Shown one piece after another: positions 24,229-37,793 of a stretch of 64,000 nucleotides of DNA. Position numbers and translations under genes: made by a program. The notes under the pieces were generated by a model, which was not told where the DNA came from, made no database searches, and saw only the letters and a list, made by a program, of their open reading frames with translations. The stretch lies in NCBI GenBank assembly GCA_963971425.1, contig OZ020523.1:10846867-10910866 (forward strand), written 5' to 3'. This DNA is from Bryoerythrophyllum caledonicum. Lineage: Eukaryota; Streptophyta; Bryopsida; Pottiales; Pottiaceae. The number at the start of each line of letters is the position of its first letter. Position 1 is the stretch's first letter.

Positions 24229-27200
24229 TATCCGTTATAGATGGGGACTTGCATAGCTCCCATGCTATTCTTTACTTCATTAATTTTTTCTCTAATGGTA
24301 TGTGGTACATTCCGAATCTTTTGGGGGGCAATTGTGTTTAAATTATTTATTTCGAGAACTTGCACATAACTTTCTACTAGAGTCTTATACTACATGTTCT
24401 GGATATGGACTTGCATAGCTACCATGCTATTTACTACTTGATTTGTTTTTTCCTCTAATGGTATGTGGTACATTCCTAATCTCTTGTGGGGCAATTGAGT
24501 TAAAATTATTTATTTAGAGAAGTTGCATATTACATTCTACTAAAGGCTTATACTACCCGTTACGGATGGGGACTTGCATAGCTCCCATGCTATTCACTAC
24601 TTGTTTTGTTTTCTTAAATGGTTTGTGGTACATTCCTAATCTTTTGTGGGGCAATTGTGTTTAAATTATTTATTTCAAGAACTTGCACATTACATTCTAC
24701 AAGAGGCTTATACTACCCGTAATGGATGCGGACTTGCATAGCTCCCATGCTATTAACTACTTGATTAATTATTTCTTTAATGGTATGTGGTACATTCCTA
24801 ATCTTCTGTGGGGCAATTGTGTTTAAATTATGTATTTCGAGAACTTGCACATTACATTCTACTAGAGGCTGATACTACCCGTTATGGATGCGGACTTGCA
24901 TAGCTTCCATGCTATTCACTACTTGTTATATTGTTTTCATTAATGGTTTGTGGTACATTCCAAATCTTTTGTGGGGCAATTGTGTTGAAATTATTTATTT
25001 CGAGAACTTGCACATTGCATTCTACTAGAGGCTTATACTACCCGGTAAGGATGGGGACTTTCATAGCTCCCATGATATTCACTACTTGATTTATTGTTTA
25101 TCATTAGTGGTATGTGGTACATTTCTAATCTTTTGTGGGACAATTGTGTTTAAATTACTAAGTAAGAGATCTAGCACATTACATTCTACTAGAGGCTTAT
25201 ACTACCCGATATGGATGGGGACTTGCATAGCTCCCTGCTATTCACTTCTTGATTGATTTTTTCTTTAATGGTATGTGATAGATTTCTAATCTTTTGTGGG
25301 CTAATTGTGTTTAAATTATTTATTTCGGGAACTTGCTCATTACATTCTACTAGAGGCTTATACTACTCGTTATGGATGGGGACTTGCATAGCTCCCATGC
25401 TATTTACTACTTGGTTTATTTTTTTCATTAATGGTATATGGTATATTTCTAATCTTTTGTGCGGCAATTGTGTTTAAATTTTTTACTTACTGAACTTGCA
25501 CATTACATTCTACTAGAGGGTTATACTACCGGTTATGGATGGGGACTTGCATAGCTCCCATGTTGTTTACTCCTTGATTTATTTTTTTCATTAATGGTAT
25601 GTGGTTCATTCCTAATCTTTTGTGGGGAAATTGTGTATAAATTATATATTTAGAGAACTTGCACACTACATTTTACTAGAGGGTTATACAACTGGTTATG
25701 GATGTGGACTTGCATAGCTTCCATGCTATTCACAACTTGATTAATTTTTTCTCTAATGGTATGTGGTACATTCCTAATTTTTTGTGGGGCAATTGTGTTT
25801 AAATTATTTATTTCGAGATCTTGCACATTACATTCTACTAGAGGCTTATACTACCCGTTATGGATGCGGACTTGCATAGCTCCCATGCTATTTACAGATT
25901 GATTTATTCTATTCTTTAATGGTATGTGGTACATTCCTAATCTTTTGTGGGGAAATTTGATTTAACTTATTAATATCGAGAACTTGCACATTACATTCTA
26001 CTAAAGGCGTATACTACCCGTTATGGATGGGGAATGCATAGCTCCCATGCATTTCACTACTTGAATCATTTTTCCCTAATGGTATGTGGTACATTCCTAA
26101 TCTTTTGAGGGCAATTGTGTTTAAATTATTTATTTAGAGAACTTGCACATTACATTCAACTAGAGGCTTATACTACCCGATGTGGATGGGGACTTGCATA
26201 GGTCGCATGCTATTCACTACTTGATTTAATTTATGTCTAGTGGTATGTGGTGCATTCCAAATCTTTTAAGAAGCAATTGTGTTTAAAGTATATGTTTCGA
26301 GAACTTGCACATTACATTCTTCTAAAGGCTGATACTACCCGTTATGGATGGGGACTTGCATAGCTCCCATGCTAGTCACTACTAGATTTATTTTTTTCTT
26401 TTACAGGTATGTGGTACATTTGTAATCTTTTGTGGGGCAATTGTGTTTAAATTATTTACATTGAGAACTTGCGCATTACATTCTACTAGAGGCTTATACT
26501 ACCCGTTATGGATGGGGACTTGCATAGCTCCCATGCTATTCACTAATTAATTTAGTTTTCTCTATATTGGTATGTGGTACATTCCTAGTCTTTTGGGGGG
26601 CAATTGTGTTTAATTATTTATTTAGAGAACTTGCACATTACATTCTACTAGAGGCTTATACTACCCATTATGGATTGGGACTTGCATAGCTCCCATGCTA
26701 TTCACTACTTGATTAATTTTTTTCTTTACTGGTATGTGGTACATTCCTAATATTTCGTGGGGCAATTGGGTTAAAATTATTAATTTCGAGAACTTGCACA
26801 TTACATTCTACTAGAGGCTTATACTACCCGTTATGGATGTGGACTTGCATAGCTCCCATGCTTTTCACTACTTGATTTACTTCTCTCTATATTGGTATGT
26901 GGTACATTCCTAATCTTTTGTGGGGCAATTGTTTTTAATTTATTTATTTCGAGAACTTGCAGATTACATTCTACTAGAGGCTTATACTACCTGTTCTAGA
27001 TGGGGACTTGCATAGCTTTCATGCTATTCACTACTTGATTTGTTTCTTTCTTAAATCGTACGTGGTATATTCCTAATCTTTTGGGAGGCAATTGTGTTAA
27101 AATATTTACATCGAGAACTTGCGCATCAAATTCTGCTTGAGGTTTTTACTACCTGTTATGGATGGGGACTTGCATAGCTCCCATGCTATTCACTACTTGA

Positions 27201-28619
27201 GTAAAAAATTTCTTCACACGTATGTGGTACATTCCTAGTCTTTTTGTGGGGCATATGTGTTTAAATTATTTATTTAGAGAACTTGCACATTACATTCTAC
27301 AAAAGGCTTACACTACCCGTTATGGATGAGGACTTGCATAGCTCCCATGCTATTCACTACTTGATTTATTTTCTTCTTAAGTGGTTTGTGGTACATTCCT
27401 AATCTTCTGTGGGGCAATTGTTTTTAATTTATTTATTGAGAGAACTTGCTCATTACATTCTACAAAAGGCTTATACTACTTGTTATGGATGGGGACTTGC
27501 ATAGCTCCCATGCTATTTACTACTTGATGTATTATTTTCTTTACTGGTATGAGGTACATTCCTAGTCTTTTGGGGGGCAATTGTGTTTAAATTATTTATT
27601 TAGAGAACTTGCATACTACATTCTACCAGAGGCTTTTACTACCCGTTATGGATGGGAACTTGCATAGCTCCTATGCTATTCACCACTTGATGTGTTTTTT
27701 TTCTTTACTCGTATGTGGTACATTCCTAATCTTTTGTGGGGCAATTGTTTATAATTTATTTGTTTCGAGAACTTGCAGATTTCATTCTAGTAGAGGCTTA
27801 TACTACCTATTATAGATGGGGACTTGCATAGCTCCCATGCTATTCACTAATTGATTTAGTTTTCTCTTTATTGGTATGTGGTACATTCCTAATCTTTTGT
27901 GGGGCAATTGTTTATAATTTATTTGTTTCGAGAACTTGCACATTACATTCTAGTAGAGGCTTATACTACCCGTTATAGATGGGGACTTGCATAGCTCCCA
28001 TGCTATTCACTACTTGATTTATTTTTTTCTTCACATGTATGTCGTACATTCCTTATCTTTTGTAGGGCATATGTGTTTAAATTATTTTTTAGAGAACTTG
28101 CACATTACATTCTACAAAAGGCTTATACTACCCGTTGTGGATGGGGACTTGCATAGCTCCCATGCTATTTACTACCTGATGTATTATTTTCTTTACTGGT
28201 ATGTGGTACATTCCTAGTATTTTGGGGAGCAATTGTGTTTAATTTATTTATTTAGAAAACTTGCACATTACATTCTACTAGAGGCTTATACTACCCATTA
28301 TGGATGGGGACTTGCATAGCTCCCATACTATTCACTACTTGATTAATTTTTTTCTTTACTGGTATGTGGTACATTCGAAATCTTTTGGGGGGCCATTGTG
28401 TTTAAATTATTTATTTAGAGAACTTGCACATTACATTCTACTAGAGGCTTACACTACCCGTTATGGATGGGGACTTGCATAGCTCCCATGCTATTCACCA
28501 CTTGATGTGTTGTTTTTTTTACTGGTATGTGGTACATTCCTAGTCTTTTGGGGGGCAATTGTGTTTAAATAATTTATTTAGAGAACTTGCACATTGTATT
28601 CTACCAGAGGCTTTTAGTA
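24229..28619 (+). repeat. 163-bp tandem satellite, block 2
   Basis: About 27 further head-to-tail monomers of the same satellite, in the same orientation, continuing the frame of the repeat after the inserted element. Confidence 0.97.
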
Positions 28620-29243
28620 CACCGTTTCCTGAATATAGTGTAGACTAGACTATTTGAAATTTCCTACACTAATTTCATTAAACGCGAATTAAAGTGGTCC
28701 ACTTCAATTTTCCATCCACATCAAATCATGTCCATTAGAAATAGTGTGGCTTGTTTCAAAATAAAAGACACTTGAATTGACGTGGATAAGTTTTTACAAG
28801 ATGTACCCTAAAACCAAAATTGTAATATAATAACATAATAATAACATAATAACAAAATAAAATATTAACATAATATTATAATAACATAATAAAATAATAT
28901 AACATAATAATATTAATTTATATCATAAGAATATAAACATAATATTATAATATAGTATAACAGAATATAATATTAACATAATAATATAACATAATAACAT
29001 AATAGTAACATATATGAATAACATAATAACATATATTATAATATTAATATTATATACAATAATAACATATATAATAATAACATATATAATAATAACATAT
29101 ATAATAATAACATATTAATACTATATTAATAACCAAAATTGATGTGGTCCACATCAATTTTCACCCAAAACTAGAATTGATGTGGTCCACCTCAATTTTC
29201 ATCCTTATTACCTATACCTCCACACTATATTCAGTGAACGGTG
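28620..29243. mobile_element. 624-bp non-autonomous inverted-repeat element with AT-rich core
   Basis: The ends are CACCGTTTCCTGAATATAGT and, on the right, the reverse complement CACCGTTCACTGAATATAGT. The flanking TA (28618-28619 and 29244-29245) duplicates the TA of the satellite TTTTAGTACCC. Inside the ends lie GTGGTCCAC-containing direct and inverted words, and a core of ATAACATA-type low-complexity sequence (about 28825-29130). There is no gene. TA duplication again points to a mariner-like MITE. Confidence 0.8.
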
Positions 29244-32200
29244 TACCCATTATGGATGGGAACTTGCATAGCTCCCATGCTATTCACCACTTGATGTGTT
29301 TTTTTTTTACTGGTATGTGGTACATTCCTAGTCTTTTGGGGGGCAATTGTGTTTAAATTATTTATTTAGAGAACTTGCACATTACATTCTACTAGAGGCT
29401 TATACTACCGGTTATGGATAGGGACTTGCATAGCTCCCATGCTATTCACTAATTGATTTAGTTTTCTCTTTATTGGTATGTGGTACATTCCTCATCTTTT
29501 GTGGGGCAATTGTGTTTAAATTATTTATTTAGAGAATTTGTACATTACATTCTACAAAAGGCTAACACTACCCGTTATGGATGAGGACTTGCATAGCTCC
29601 CATGCTATTCACTACTTGATTTATTTTCTTCTTAAGTGGTTTGTCGTACATTCCTAATCTTTTGTGGGGCAATTGTGTTTAACTTATTTATTGAGAGAAC
29701 TTGCTCATTACATTCTTCAAAAGGCTTATACTACCCGTTATGGATGGGGACTTGCATAGCTCCCATGCTATTTACTACTTGATGTATTTTTTTCTTTACT
29801 GGTATGTGGTACATTCCTAGTCTTTTGGGGGGCAATTGTGTTTAAATTATTTATTTAGAGAACTTGCACATTTCATTCTACTAGAGGCTTATACTACCCA
29901 TTATGGATGGGGACTTGCATAGCTCCCATGCTATTCACTACTTGATGTGTTTTTTCATTACTGGTGTGTGGTACATTCCTAATCTTTTGGGAGGCAATTG
30001 TGTTTAAATATTTACATCGAGAACTTGCGCATCAAATTCTACTTGAGGTTTTCACTACCTGTTATGGATGGGGACTTGCATAGCTCCCATGATATTCACT
30101 ACTTGATTTATTTATTTCTTCAGTAGTATGTGGTACATTCCTTATCTATTGTAGGGCATATGTGTTTAAATTATTTATTTAGAGAACTTGCACATTACAT
30201 TCTACAAAAGGCTTATACTACTTGTTATGGATGGGGACTTGCATCGCTCCCATGCTATTTACTACTTGATGTATTTTTTTCTTTACTGGTATGTGGTACA
30301 TTCCTAGTCTTTTGGGGGGCAATTGTGTTTAAATTATTTATTTAGAGAACTTGCACATTTCATTCTACTAGAGGCTTATACTACCCATTATGGATGGGGA
30401 CTTGCATAGCTCTCATGCTATTCACTACTTGATTAAATTTTTTCTTTACAGGTATGTGGTACATTCGTAATCTTTTGGGGGGCCATTGTGTTTAAATTGT
30501 TTATTTAGAGAACTTGCACATTACATTCTACTAGAGGCTTATACTACCCGTTATGGATGGGGACTTGCATAGCTCCCATGGTATTCACCACTTGATGTGT
30601 TGTTTTTTTTACTGGTATGTGGTACATTCCTACTCTTTTGGGAGGCAATTGTGTTTAAATAATTTATTTAGAGAACTTGCACATTACATTCTACTAGAGG
30701 CTTTTATTACCCGTTATGGATGGGGACTTGCATAGCTCCCATGCTATTCACTACTTGATTAGTGTTTTTCATTAATGGTGTGTGGTACATTCCTAATCTT
30801 TTGGGAGGCATTTGTGTTTAAATATTTACATCGAGAACTTGCGCATTACAATTTCCTAGTGGCTTTTACTACCGGTTATGGATGGGGACTTGCATAGCTC
30901 CCATGCTATTCACTAATTGATGTATTTTCTTTAGTGGTATGCGGTACATTCCGAATCTTTTGTGGGGCAATTGTGTTTAAATTATTTATTTCCAGAACTT
31001 GCACATTACATTCTACTAGAGGTTTTTACTACCCGTTATGGATGGGGACTTGCATAGCTCCCATGCTATTCACTACTTGATTTATTTTCTTCTTTAATGG
31101 TATGTGGTACATTCCTAATGTTTTGGGGGGGCAATTGTGTTTCAGTCATTTATTTCGAGATCTTGCACAATACGCTCTACTAAAGGCTTATACTACCCGG
31201 TATGGATGGGGACTTGCATAGCTCCCATGCTATTCACTACTTGATTTATTTTTTTCTTTTACTGGTATGTGGTACATTTCTTATCTTTTGTGGGGCAGTT
31301 GTGTTTAAATTATTTACATTGAGAACTTGCGCATTACATTCTACTAGAGGCTTATACTACCCGTTATGGATGGGGACTTGCATAGCTCCCATGCTATTCA
31401 CTAATTGATTTAGTTTTCTCTTTATTGGTATGTGGTACATTCCTAATCTTTTGTGGGGCAATTGTTTTTAGTTTATTTATTTCGAGAACTTGCAGATTAC
31501 ATTCTACTAGAGGCTTATACTACCCGTTATAGATGGGGACTTGCATAGCTTTCATGCTATTCACTGCCTGATTTGTTTTTTTCTTTAATCGTATGTGGTA
31601 CATTCCTAATCTTTTGGGAGACATTTGAGTTTAAATATTTCCATCGAGAACTTGCGCATCAAATTCGACTTGAGGTTTTCACTACCTCTTATGGATGGGA
31701 ACTTGCATAGCTCCCATGCTATTCACCACTTGATGTGTTTTTTTTTTACTGGTATGTGGTACATTCCTAGTCTTTTGGGGGGCAATTGTGTTTAAATTAT
31801 TTATTTAGAGAACTTGCACATTACATTCTACTAGAGGCTTATACTACCGGTTATGGATAGGGACTTGCATAGCTCCCATGCTATTCACTAATTGATTTAG
31901 TTTTCTCTTTATTGGTATGTGGTACATTCCTCATCTTTTGTGGGGCAATTGTGTTTAAATTATTTATTTAGAGAATTTGTACATTACATTCTACAAAAGG
32001 CTAACACTACCCGTTATGGATGAGGACTTGCATAGCTCCCATGCTATTCACTACTTGATTTATTTTCTTCTTAAGTGGTTTGTCGTACATTCCTAATCTT
32101 TTGTGGGGCAATTGTGTTTAACTTATTTATTGAGAGAACTTGCTCATTACATTCTTCAAAAGGCTTATACTACCCATTATGGATGGGGACTTGCATAGCT

Positions 32201-33953
32201 CCCATGCTATTCACTACTTGATAATGTTTGTCTTTACAGGTATGTGGTACATTCGAAATCTTTTGGGGGGCCATTGTGTTTATATTGTTTATTTAGAGAA
32301 GTTGCACATTACATTCTACTAGAGGCTTATACTACCCGTTATGGATGGGGACTTGCATAGCTCCCATGCTATTCACCACCGGATGTGTTGTTTTTTTTAC
32401 TGGTATGTGGTACATTCCTAGTCTTTTGGGGGGCAATTGTGTTTAAATAATTTATTTAGGGAACTTGCACATCATATTCTACCAGAGGCTTTTACTACCC
32501 GTTATGGATGGGGACTTGCTTAGCTCCCATGCTATTCACTACTTGATTAGTGTTTTTCATTAATGGTGTGTGGGACATTCCTAATCTTTTGGGAGGCATT
32601 TGTGTTAAAATATCTACATCGAGAACTTGCGCATTACATTCTTCTAGTGGCTTTTACTACCCGTTATGGATGGGGACTTGCATAGCTCCTATGCTATTCA
32701 CTAAATGATGTATTTTCTTTAGTGGTATGCGGTACATTCCGAATCTTTTGTGGGGCAATTGTGTTTAAATTATTTATTTCGAGAACTTGCGCATTACATT
32801 CTACTAGAGGTTTTTACTACTTGTTATGGATGGGGACTTGCATAGCTCCCATGCTATTTACTACTTGATTTATTTTCTTCTTTAATGTTATGTGGTACAT
32901 TCCTAATCTTTTGGGGGGGCAATTGTGTTTTAATCATTTATTTCGAGAACTTGCACAGTACACTCTACTAAAGGCTTATACTACCCGTTATGGATGGGGA
33001 CTTGCATAGCTCTCATGCTTTTCACTACTTGATTTACTTCTCTCTTTATTGGTATGTGGTACATTCCTATTCTTTTGTGGGGCAATTGTTTTTAATTTAT
33101 TTATTTCGAGAACTTGCAGATTACATTCTACTAGAGGCTTATACTACCTGTTATAGATGAGGACTTGCATAGCTTTCATGCTATTCACTGCCTGATTTGT
33201 TTTTTTCTTCAATCGTATATGGTACATTCCTAATCTTTTGGGAGGCAATTGTGTTTAAATATTTACATCGAGAACTTGCGCATCAAATTCTACTTGAGGT
33301 TTTTACTACCTCTTATGGATGGGGACTTGCATAGCTCTCATGCTATTCACTACTTGATTTATTTTTTTCTTCATAGATATGTGGTACATTCCTTAGCTTT
33401 TGTGGGGCAACTGTGTTTAAATTATTTATTTAGTGAACTTGCACATTACATTCTACAAAAGGCTTACACTACCCGTTATGGATGAGGACTTGCATAGCTC
33501 CCATGCTATTCACTACTTGATTTATTTTTTCTTAAGTGGTTTGTGGTACATTCCTAATCTTTTGAGGGGCAATTTTGTTTAAATTATTTATTGAGTGAAC
33601 TTGCTCATTACATTCTACAAAAGGCTTATACTAGTTGTTATGGATGGGGACTTGCATAGCTCCCATGCTATTCTCTACTTGATTTGTTTTTTTTCTTTAG
33701 TGGTATGTGGTGAATTCCTAATCTTTTTGGGGGGTAATTGTATTTAAATTTTTTATCTCGAGAACTTGCACATTACATTCTTCTAGAGGTTTATACTACC
33801 CGTTATGGATGGGATTTGCATAGCTCTCATGCTATTCACTACTTGATTTTCTTTTCTTCACTGATATGTGGTTTATTCCTTATCTATTGTGGGACAATTA
33901 TGTTTAATTTATTTATCTGGAGAACTTTCAGATTACATTCTACTAGAGGCCTA
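29244..33953 (+). repeat. 163-bp tandem satellite, block 3, with higher-order structure
   Basis: About 29 monomers. A run of three consecutive variant monomers (GGATGGGAACTTG, then GGTTATGGATAGGG, then GGATGAGGACTTG) at 29246-29735 reappears nearly identical at 31685-32174. The marker ACCGGTTATGGATAGGG starts at 29407 and 31846, 2439 bp apart, which is 15 monomers. Confidence 0.95.
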
Positions 33954-33990
33954 GGGGCTGTTTACACCTGAAGGTTTGGGTTGGAGCCCA
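33954..33990 (+). repeat. Left terminal inverted repeat of the Harbinger element
   Basis: Matches the right terminus (37757-37793) in reverse complement with only a few mismatches over 37 bp, ending in GGTTTGGGTTGGAGCCC. Confidence 0.92.
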
Positions 33991-34287
33991 TAAACACAAG
34001 TGGTACCCCGCTTGGAGGATGAAACCATTGCAAGCGGGGTACCTTCCACCAAACAAGGGAATTCTAAGTGGGTTGTGGCCCAAAGTTTAGGTGTAAACCC
34101 GAATGGAAGGGTTGTGGCCCATTGTGCACTTGGGCTGAATTTCTAAGTAGTTGCATGAAATCGGGCTCTTTCTAGAATTACCCCGTAGTGAAAGAATTTC
34201 TTGTATTCTACATTTGCCTACATCTTTGTGTGCTGTTTTGTTCTATCTCTCTTAATTTTGGGCCATTTTTTTTCGCTTTTCGGCATC

Positions 34288-35694
34288 ATGGATAGAAGAA
34301 AAGGAGCCCTAGTAGTGCTAGCTATGTATTGGTCCTGTTATATGTTGATTCAACATGTTTTGAGCATGCAAGCCCTCATGATGGGCTTTGAATTGCAAAA
34401 TTCAGCATTGCTTGTAGTTTTATGTGAATTGTGGAATACGAGGGAGAGAGGTGTGTGGAGCATTCAGAGGCAAGAGGGTTTTTTTGATAGGCATTTGATG
34501 GGTTCCTACACGGAATTAATGTTAAAACGGAGAACTAGAGTGTCCCACCGTACTTTCCAATTTCTTTGTGTAGAATTGGGTCCATTTCTAAAGAAAAATG
34601 ATACAAAATTTAGAAATGCAATTTCTATTGAGAAAAGGATAGCAATCTCTCTAATCCGTCTTGGAAGTGGAAATGGATTGCAAATTGTAGGTGATTTATT
34701 TGGAGTAGCAAAATGTACCGTTTCAGGCATAGTGAGACAATTTTGTAGTACGGTGAGATTACATCTTCAAAAAAAATTTGTGAAGTTTCCGAATGAATTT
34801 AAATTACAAAAATTAGCAAGGGACTTTGAGGCATTACATGGAATTCCTTATGTAGTAGGTGCCATAGACGGGTCTCATATACCGATTTTAGCACCAGTAG
34901 TTGGAGGTGAAGATTACTATTGTCGAAAATCTTTCCACTCCGCATTACTACAAGGTATAGTTGACACAAATTGCATTTTCTGGGATTATGAATTTGGATG
35001 GGCAGGAAGCATGCACGACTGTACGGTCTTCAAGCTTACAAAAGTAGGTAGAAAATGCATTGAAAGAAGATTGTTACCATACAAGTTGATTGGAGATGCG
35101 GCATATCCAGTGAGGCCGTGGATATATTCACCTTTTAAGGGAGGGGTTGATGTTTGTCTTCCACCGTATAAAGCTCATTGGAATTTTATTCAAAGCTCTA
35201 CCCGAATGTGTGTAGAACGTGCTTTCGGAATTCTAAAATGTAGGTGGCGGATAATTATGAAACGTATGGAGTGTCCTCTGAAATTTGTGCCGGATGTAGT
35301 TGCTACTTGTATTGTTTTACACAATATTTGCATCCTTTCAATGGATAGGTTTGATCGGGAGTGGATCCAAATTGGTGAAGATGACTTAGACCGAAGAATT
35401 AATGAAGGAGAAGTAGCTACAGGGCAAGAGCTTAGAGGCGAATAGGTTGCAATTGCTGAAGTAAGAAGAAGGATAGGAATTGGAAGAGACGAGCCAATTA
35501 GAATTGTAGAAGAGGACGAAGGTGAAGCTGCGAAGGCGTTTTTAATCAAGGAAAATGAAGAAGAGTCTGTATTGCTTCGAGAGGCAACTGATTCACATAT
35601 TTGCATAGCAAAAGCACTTTGGGAGTATCATATGCGAGAAGATGCTACAATTATGTTTGATGATTCATATAGTGAATCTGATATGAGCACCTAG
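34288..35694 (+). pseudogene. PIF/Harbinger transposase (DDE_Tnp_4, HARBI1-like) with one premature TAG
   Basis: Counted from the ATG at 34288. A helix-turn-helix region (RIAISLIRLGSG...CTVSGIV, about 110-155) precedes the DDE catalytic core: D194 in GAIDGSHIPI, D244 in SMHDCTVFK and E310 in ERAFGILKCRW, with GDAAYPVRPW between. The triad and the C-terminal helix VVATCIVLHNIC are intact. TAG at 35443-35445 ends the frame after residue 385, but the same frame stays open through AIAEVRRRIGIG and an acidic tail to a second TAG at 35692-35694. The first stop is therefore probably a CAG-to-TAG change and the native protein about 468 residues. It would cut and paste the element at TWA sites together with the Myb-like partner. 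Confidence 0.9.
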
Positions 35695-36136
35695 TCCTAG
35701 ATTTTTTGTACTAGTGCTGCCATATGGCCTTCCATCATATGCAACAATGAGGAAGTAGACTTGAAGCTATCAATCATGTCTTTGCTGTTTTGAATTGAAG
35801 CTTCTAGATATCCTTCTAGCCTATCTGCCTTGTTTTTCTTCTGAATTGTTTGATGTTTCGATGCCTTGTCGGGTGTTGGTGACTCCATGACACTCTCTTG
35901 AGCACTTGCTGGAATTTGATTTCTTACACTTGCCCTTGTTCCATTCCACAAGTCCATGTGGTCAAACCACTTATTCTGTTGGTGGCGGTTGTTTCCTGAA
36001 ATATCATATAGGCGCTTGTCATTCTTGTATTCGGTAAGTAAACTTCTGTGCTTCTTTTTACAAGATAAAGCAGTTCTAGTACATCCTCGAATTGCTGCTG
36101 CCATACGCACCTGTACCTTCAACCAAGCATTTTGAC

Positions 36137-36596
36137 CTTGACCAAAAAATATGTAAGTTGTTAGTAATGCTCATGTACAATCTCCATGCAAAAGGAGTGC
36201 TCTAAAATGCTCAAAAACATCATTAAAGGCCTGAAAATGGACTTGAAAATGTTAGGACAGCACACAATAAATCACAGAAATAGTAGTATGGGGAGCCTTT
36301 TTATCCAACACTAGCACACCGGAAGCTAGTAGGCTTGGTGGCTAGAGTAGTGTAAGGCCTTTGGGGGGAGGCTAGAGGTGGCCGGTTCGATTCCCGGCGG
36401 TGCCATTTTGGTCACCGCACTCCGATTCCGGCCGGAATTTGGGGGGAAAGGGGGGCCTCAAGGGGGCCCAATAGGCCCTTTACGGCACCAGGCGAAGGCA
36501 AAGGCTCAAGCACTTTTGCTCCTCAAAATTCCTCTAAGTCCAAAAATCTTGCAAATGTGTAGATCCTGCTGAAAATTGATAGATTTCAGTACATAC
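36137..36596 (-). other. Intron of the Myb-like gene
   Basis: 460 bp between CAAG|GTATGT and GGTCAAG|GTC on the minus strand. It contains the SINE-like sequence described separately. Confidence 0.75.
36325..36545 (+). mobile_element. tRNA-derived SINE-like sequence
   Basis: Contains a Pol III B-box-like GGTTCGATTCCCGG (36385-36398) preceded by an A-box-like GGTGGCTAGAGTAGTG about 50 bp upstream. This is the layout of tRNA-derived SINEs of the Au type. A full cloverleaf is not formed, so it is not a tRNA gene. It lies in the Myb-gene intron, opposite strand. Its 3' end and target duplication could not be fixed. Confidence 0.5.
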
Positions 36597-37211
36597 CTTG
36601 TTTTTTGGCCGCTTTGGAAAACTCTTCTTCCAACTCGCCACGGATAGCTATCAATGTGTCCACTTCGTCATCCTTCCACCTCAAATTCTCCGAGTCTTCT
36701 TCGTCTTCTTCCTTGTCACCTTCTCCTTCTTCATGGACTTCAGAACCTGGAATTGTTGCTTCGTCTTTCTTCTTACTGGCCTTTCCTGCAGTCACTTTGG
36801 TCTTCTTCGCACCTTTCGCCTTTGCTGGACCTCTGCCTCTCTCTTTGGAACAAGCTTCGGCTCTCCTTCTTTCTTCACCTCCAACAATACATTCTTCTCC
36901 ATGTCACTCAAAAAACTAGGTTGTGAATAATATGGAGGCTGAAAAAAATCTCGAGATTGTGAAAACATTTGAGGAGGAGGTTGATATCCAACTTCCTGCA
37001 GGTCATCGTCACTACACGGCAGCCTACGAAAGGAAGATTCCAACACATTTTTGCCCTTCTCTTGAAATGCATTTGTCCTCAAAGACGGACCATGGGTCTG
37101 AAATTGAGGAATACAAGAAGAAGACATCATCCAAGCCGAATTCTGACTAAAATTTTGAGCCTCTCTTCCTTCATCATTTTCAAAATACCCTCCTTCCATT
37201 GCCCCCCAAAA

Positions 37212-37242
37212 ACACACACACACACATACACACACACACACA
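37212..37242. repeat. (CA)n microsatellite
   Basis: About 30 bp of CACACA with one TA interruption, in the 5' leader of the Myb-like gene. Confidence 0.9.
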
Positions 37243-37756
37243 ATTGCAAAACTTATAAGGCAAAAGAGCTTCAAAGAGCTTCAAAAAAATGAAAACATGA
37301 GACAATTGCTTCCCTATTTAACTCAAATATTTAGGGATCGTTAACAAACTTAGATTCTAAAAACTATGGCTTTCAAAAAAATAAAGACGTTGCATTCTCA
37401 CGCCATCAGCAGTAAATGTAACTTCTTTCTTTGATGAACAGTACTAACAGGAAAGAAGTTGTCAAAAAAATTCAGTTATGAAATAGTCAAAATCCAGCAT
37501 TAAAATACTATAAATGATTGGCTGAAATTCGTTTTAAAAAATACTCTCCCGGCCTTCCGGAAATACAACCTCCTAGAGGTTGTAGGAAATAAGTCTCCTT
37601 AAGTTCCGTAAAACACTATTCAAATCTGCCATGTAGGATTCCAACTAGGTTTTTCATCCACGGAAAACACTTTGGGCCACAGCCCAAATTTTGCTTGATG
37701 TAAACCGATTTCCGGGGTACCAATTCTTTACTCCAATCAAAACTCGGGAATTCTTT

Positions 37757-37793
37757 GGGCTCCAGCCCAAACCATCTAGATGTAAACAACCCC
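37757..37793 (-). repeat. Right terminal inverted repeat of the Harbinger element
   Basis: GGGCTCCAGCCCAAACC through to GTAAACAACCCC, followed by the target duplication TTA and then satellite sequence. Confidence 0.92.

Larger units (their letters stand above)
35697..37199 (-). pseudogene. Harbinger Myb/SANT (trihelix)-like protein, two exons, one frameshift
   Basis: Exon 1 runs from the ATG at 37199 down to 36597 and exon 2 from 36136 to 35697. The donor is CAAG|GTATGT and the acceptor GGTCAAG|GTC; splicing joins AAKKQ to GQNAWLKV and completes a Myb/SANT domain (RWKDDEVDTLIAIRGEL ... RTALSCKKKHRSLL). A Gln/Pro-rich N-terminus and a KKNK-containing helical C-terminus flank it. Near 36840 the reading shifts by one base between VPKRE and RGRGPAKAKGAKK, so this copy is slightly broken. 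In PIF/Harbinger elements this protein binds subterminal DNA and helps import the transposase. Its stop codon is 2 bp from the extended stop of the transposase on the other strand. Confidence 0.85.
33954..37793. mobile_element. PIF/Harbinger DNA transposon, nearly complete (3840 bp)
   Basis: The 37-bp terminal inverted repeats start GGGGCTGTTTACACCTGAAG (left) and GGGGTTGTTTACATCTAGAT (right, read inwards). The 3-bp target duplication is TTA on the right (37794-37796) and CTA on the left (33951-33953), where the uninterrupted satellite reads GGCTTATAC; TTA is typical of this superfamily. Two convergent genes are inside: a DDE transposase and a Myb/SANT-like protein, the two proteins needed for PIF/Harbinger mobility. 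Each carries a small lesion. The element sits within the satellite and so is younger than the local array. Confidence 0.93.

Noticed and set aside
36325-36410. tRNA gene on the plus strand
   Set aside because: The B-box and an A-box-like word are present, but acceptor and anticodon stems do not pair, and the segment lies in a transposon intron; SINE-like is the better reading.
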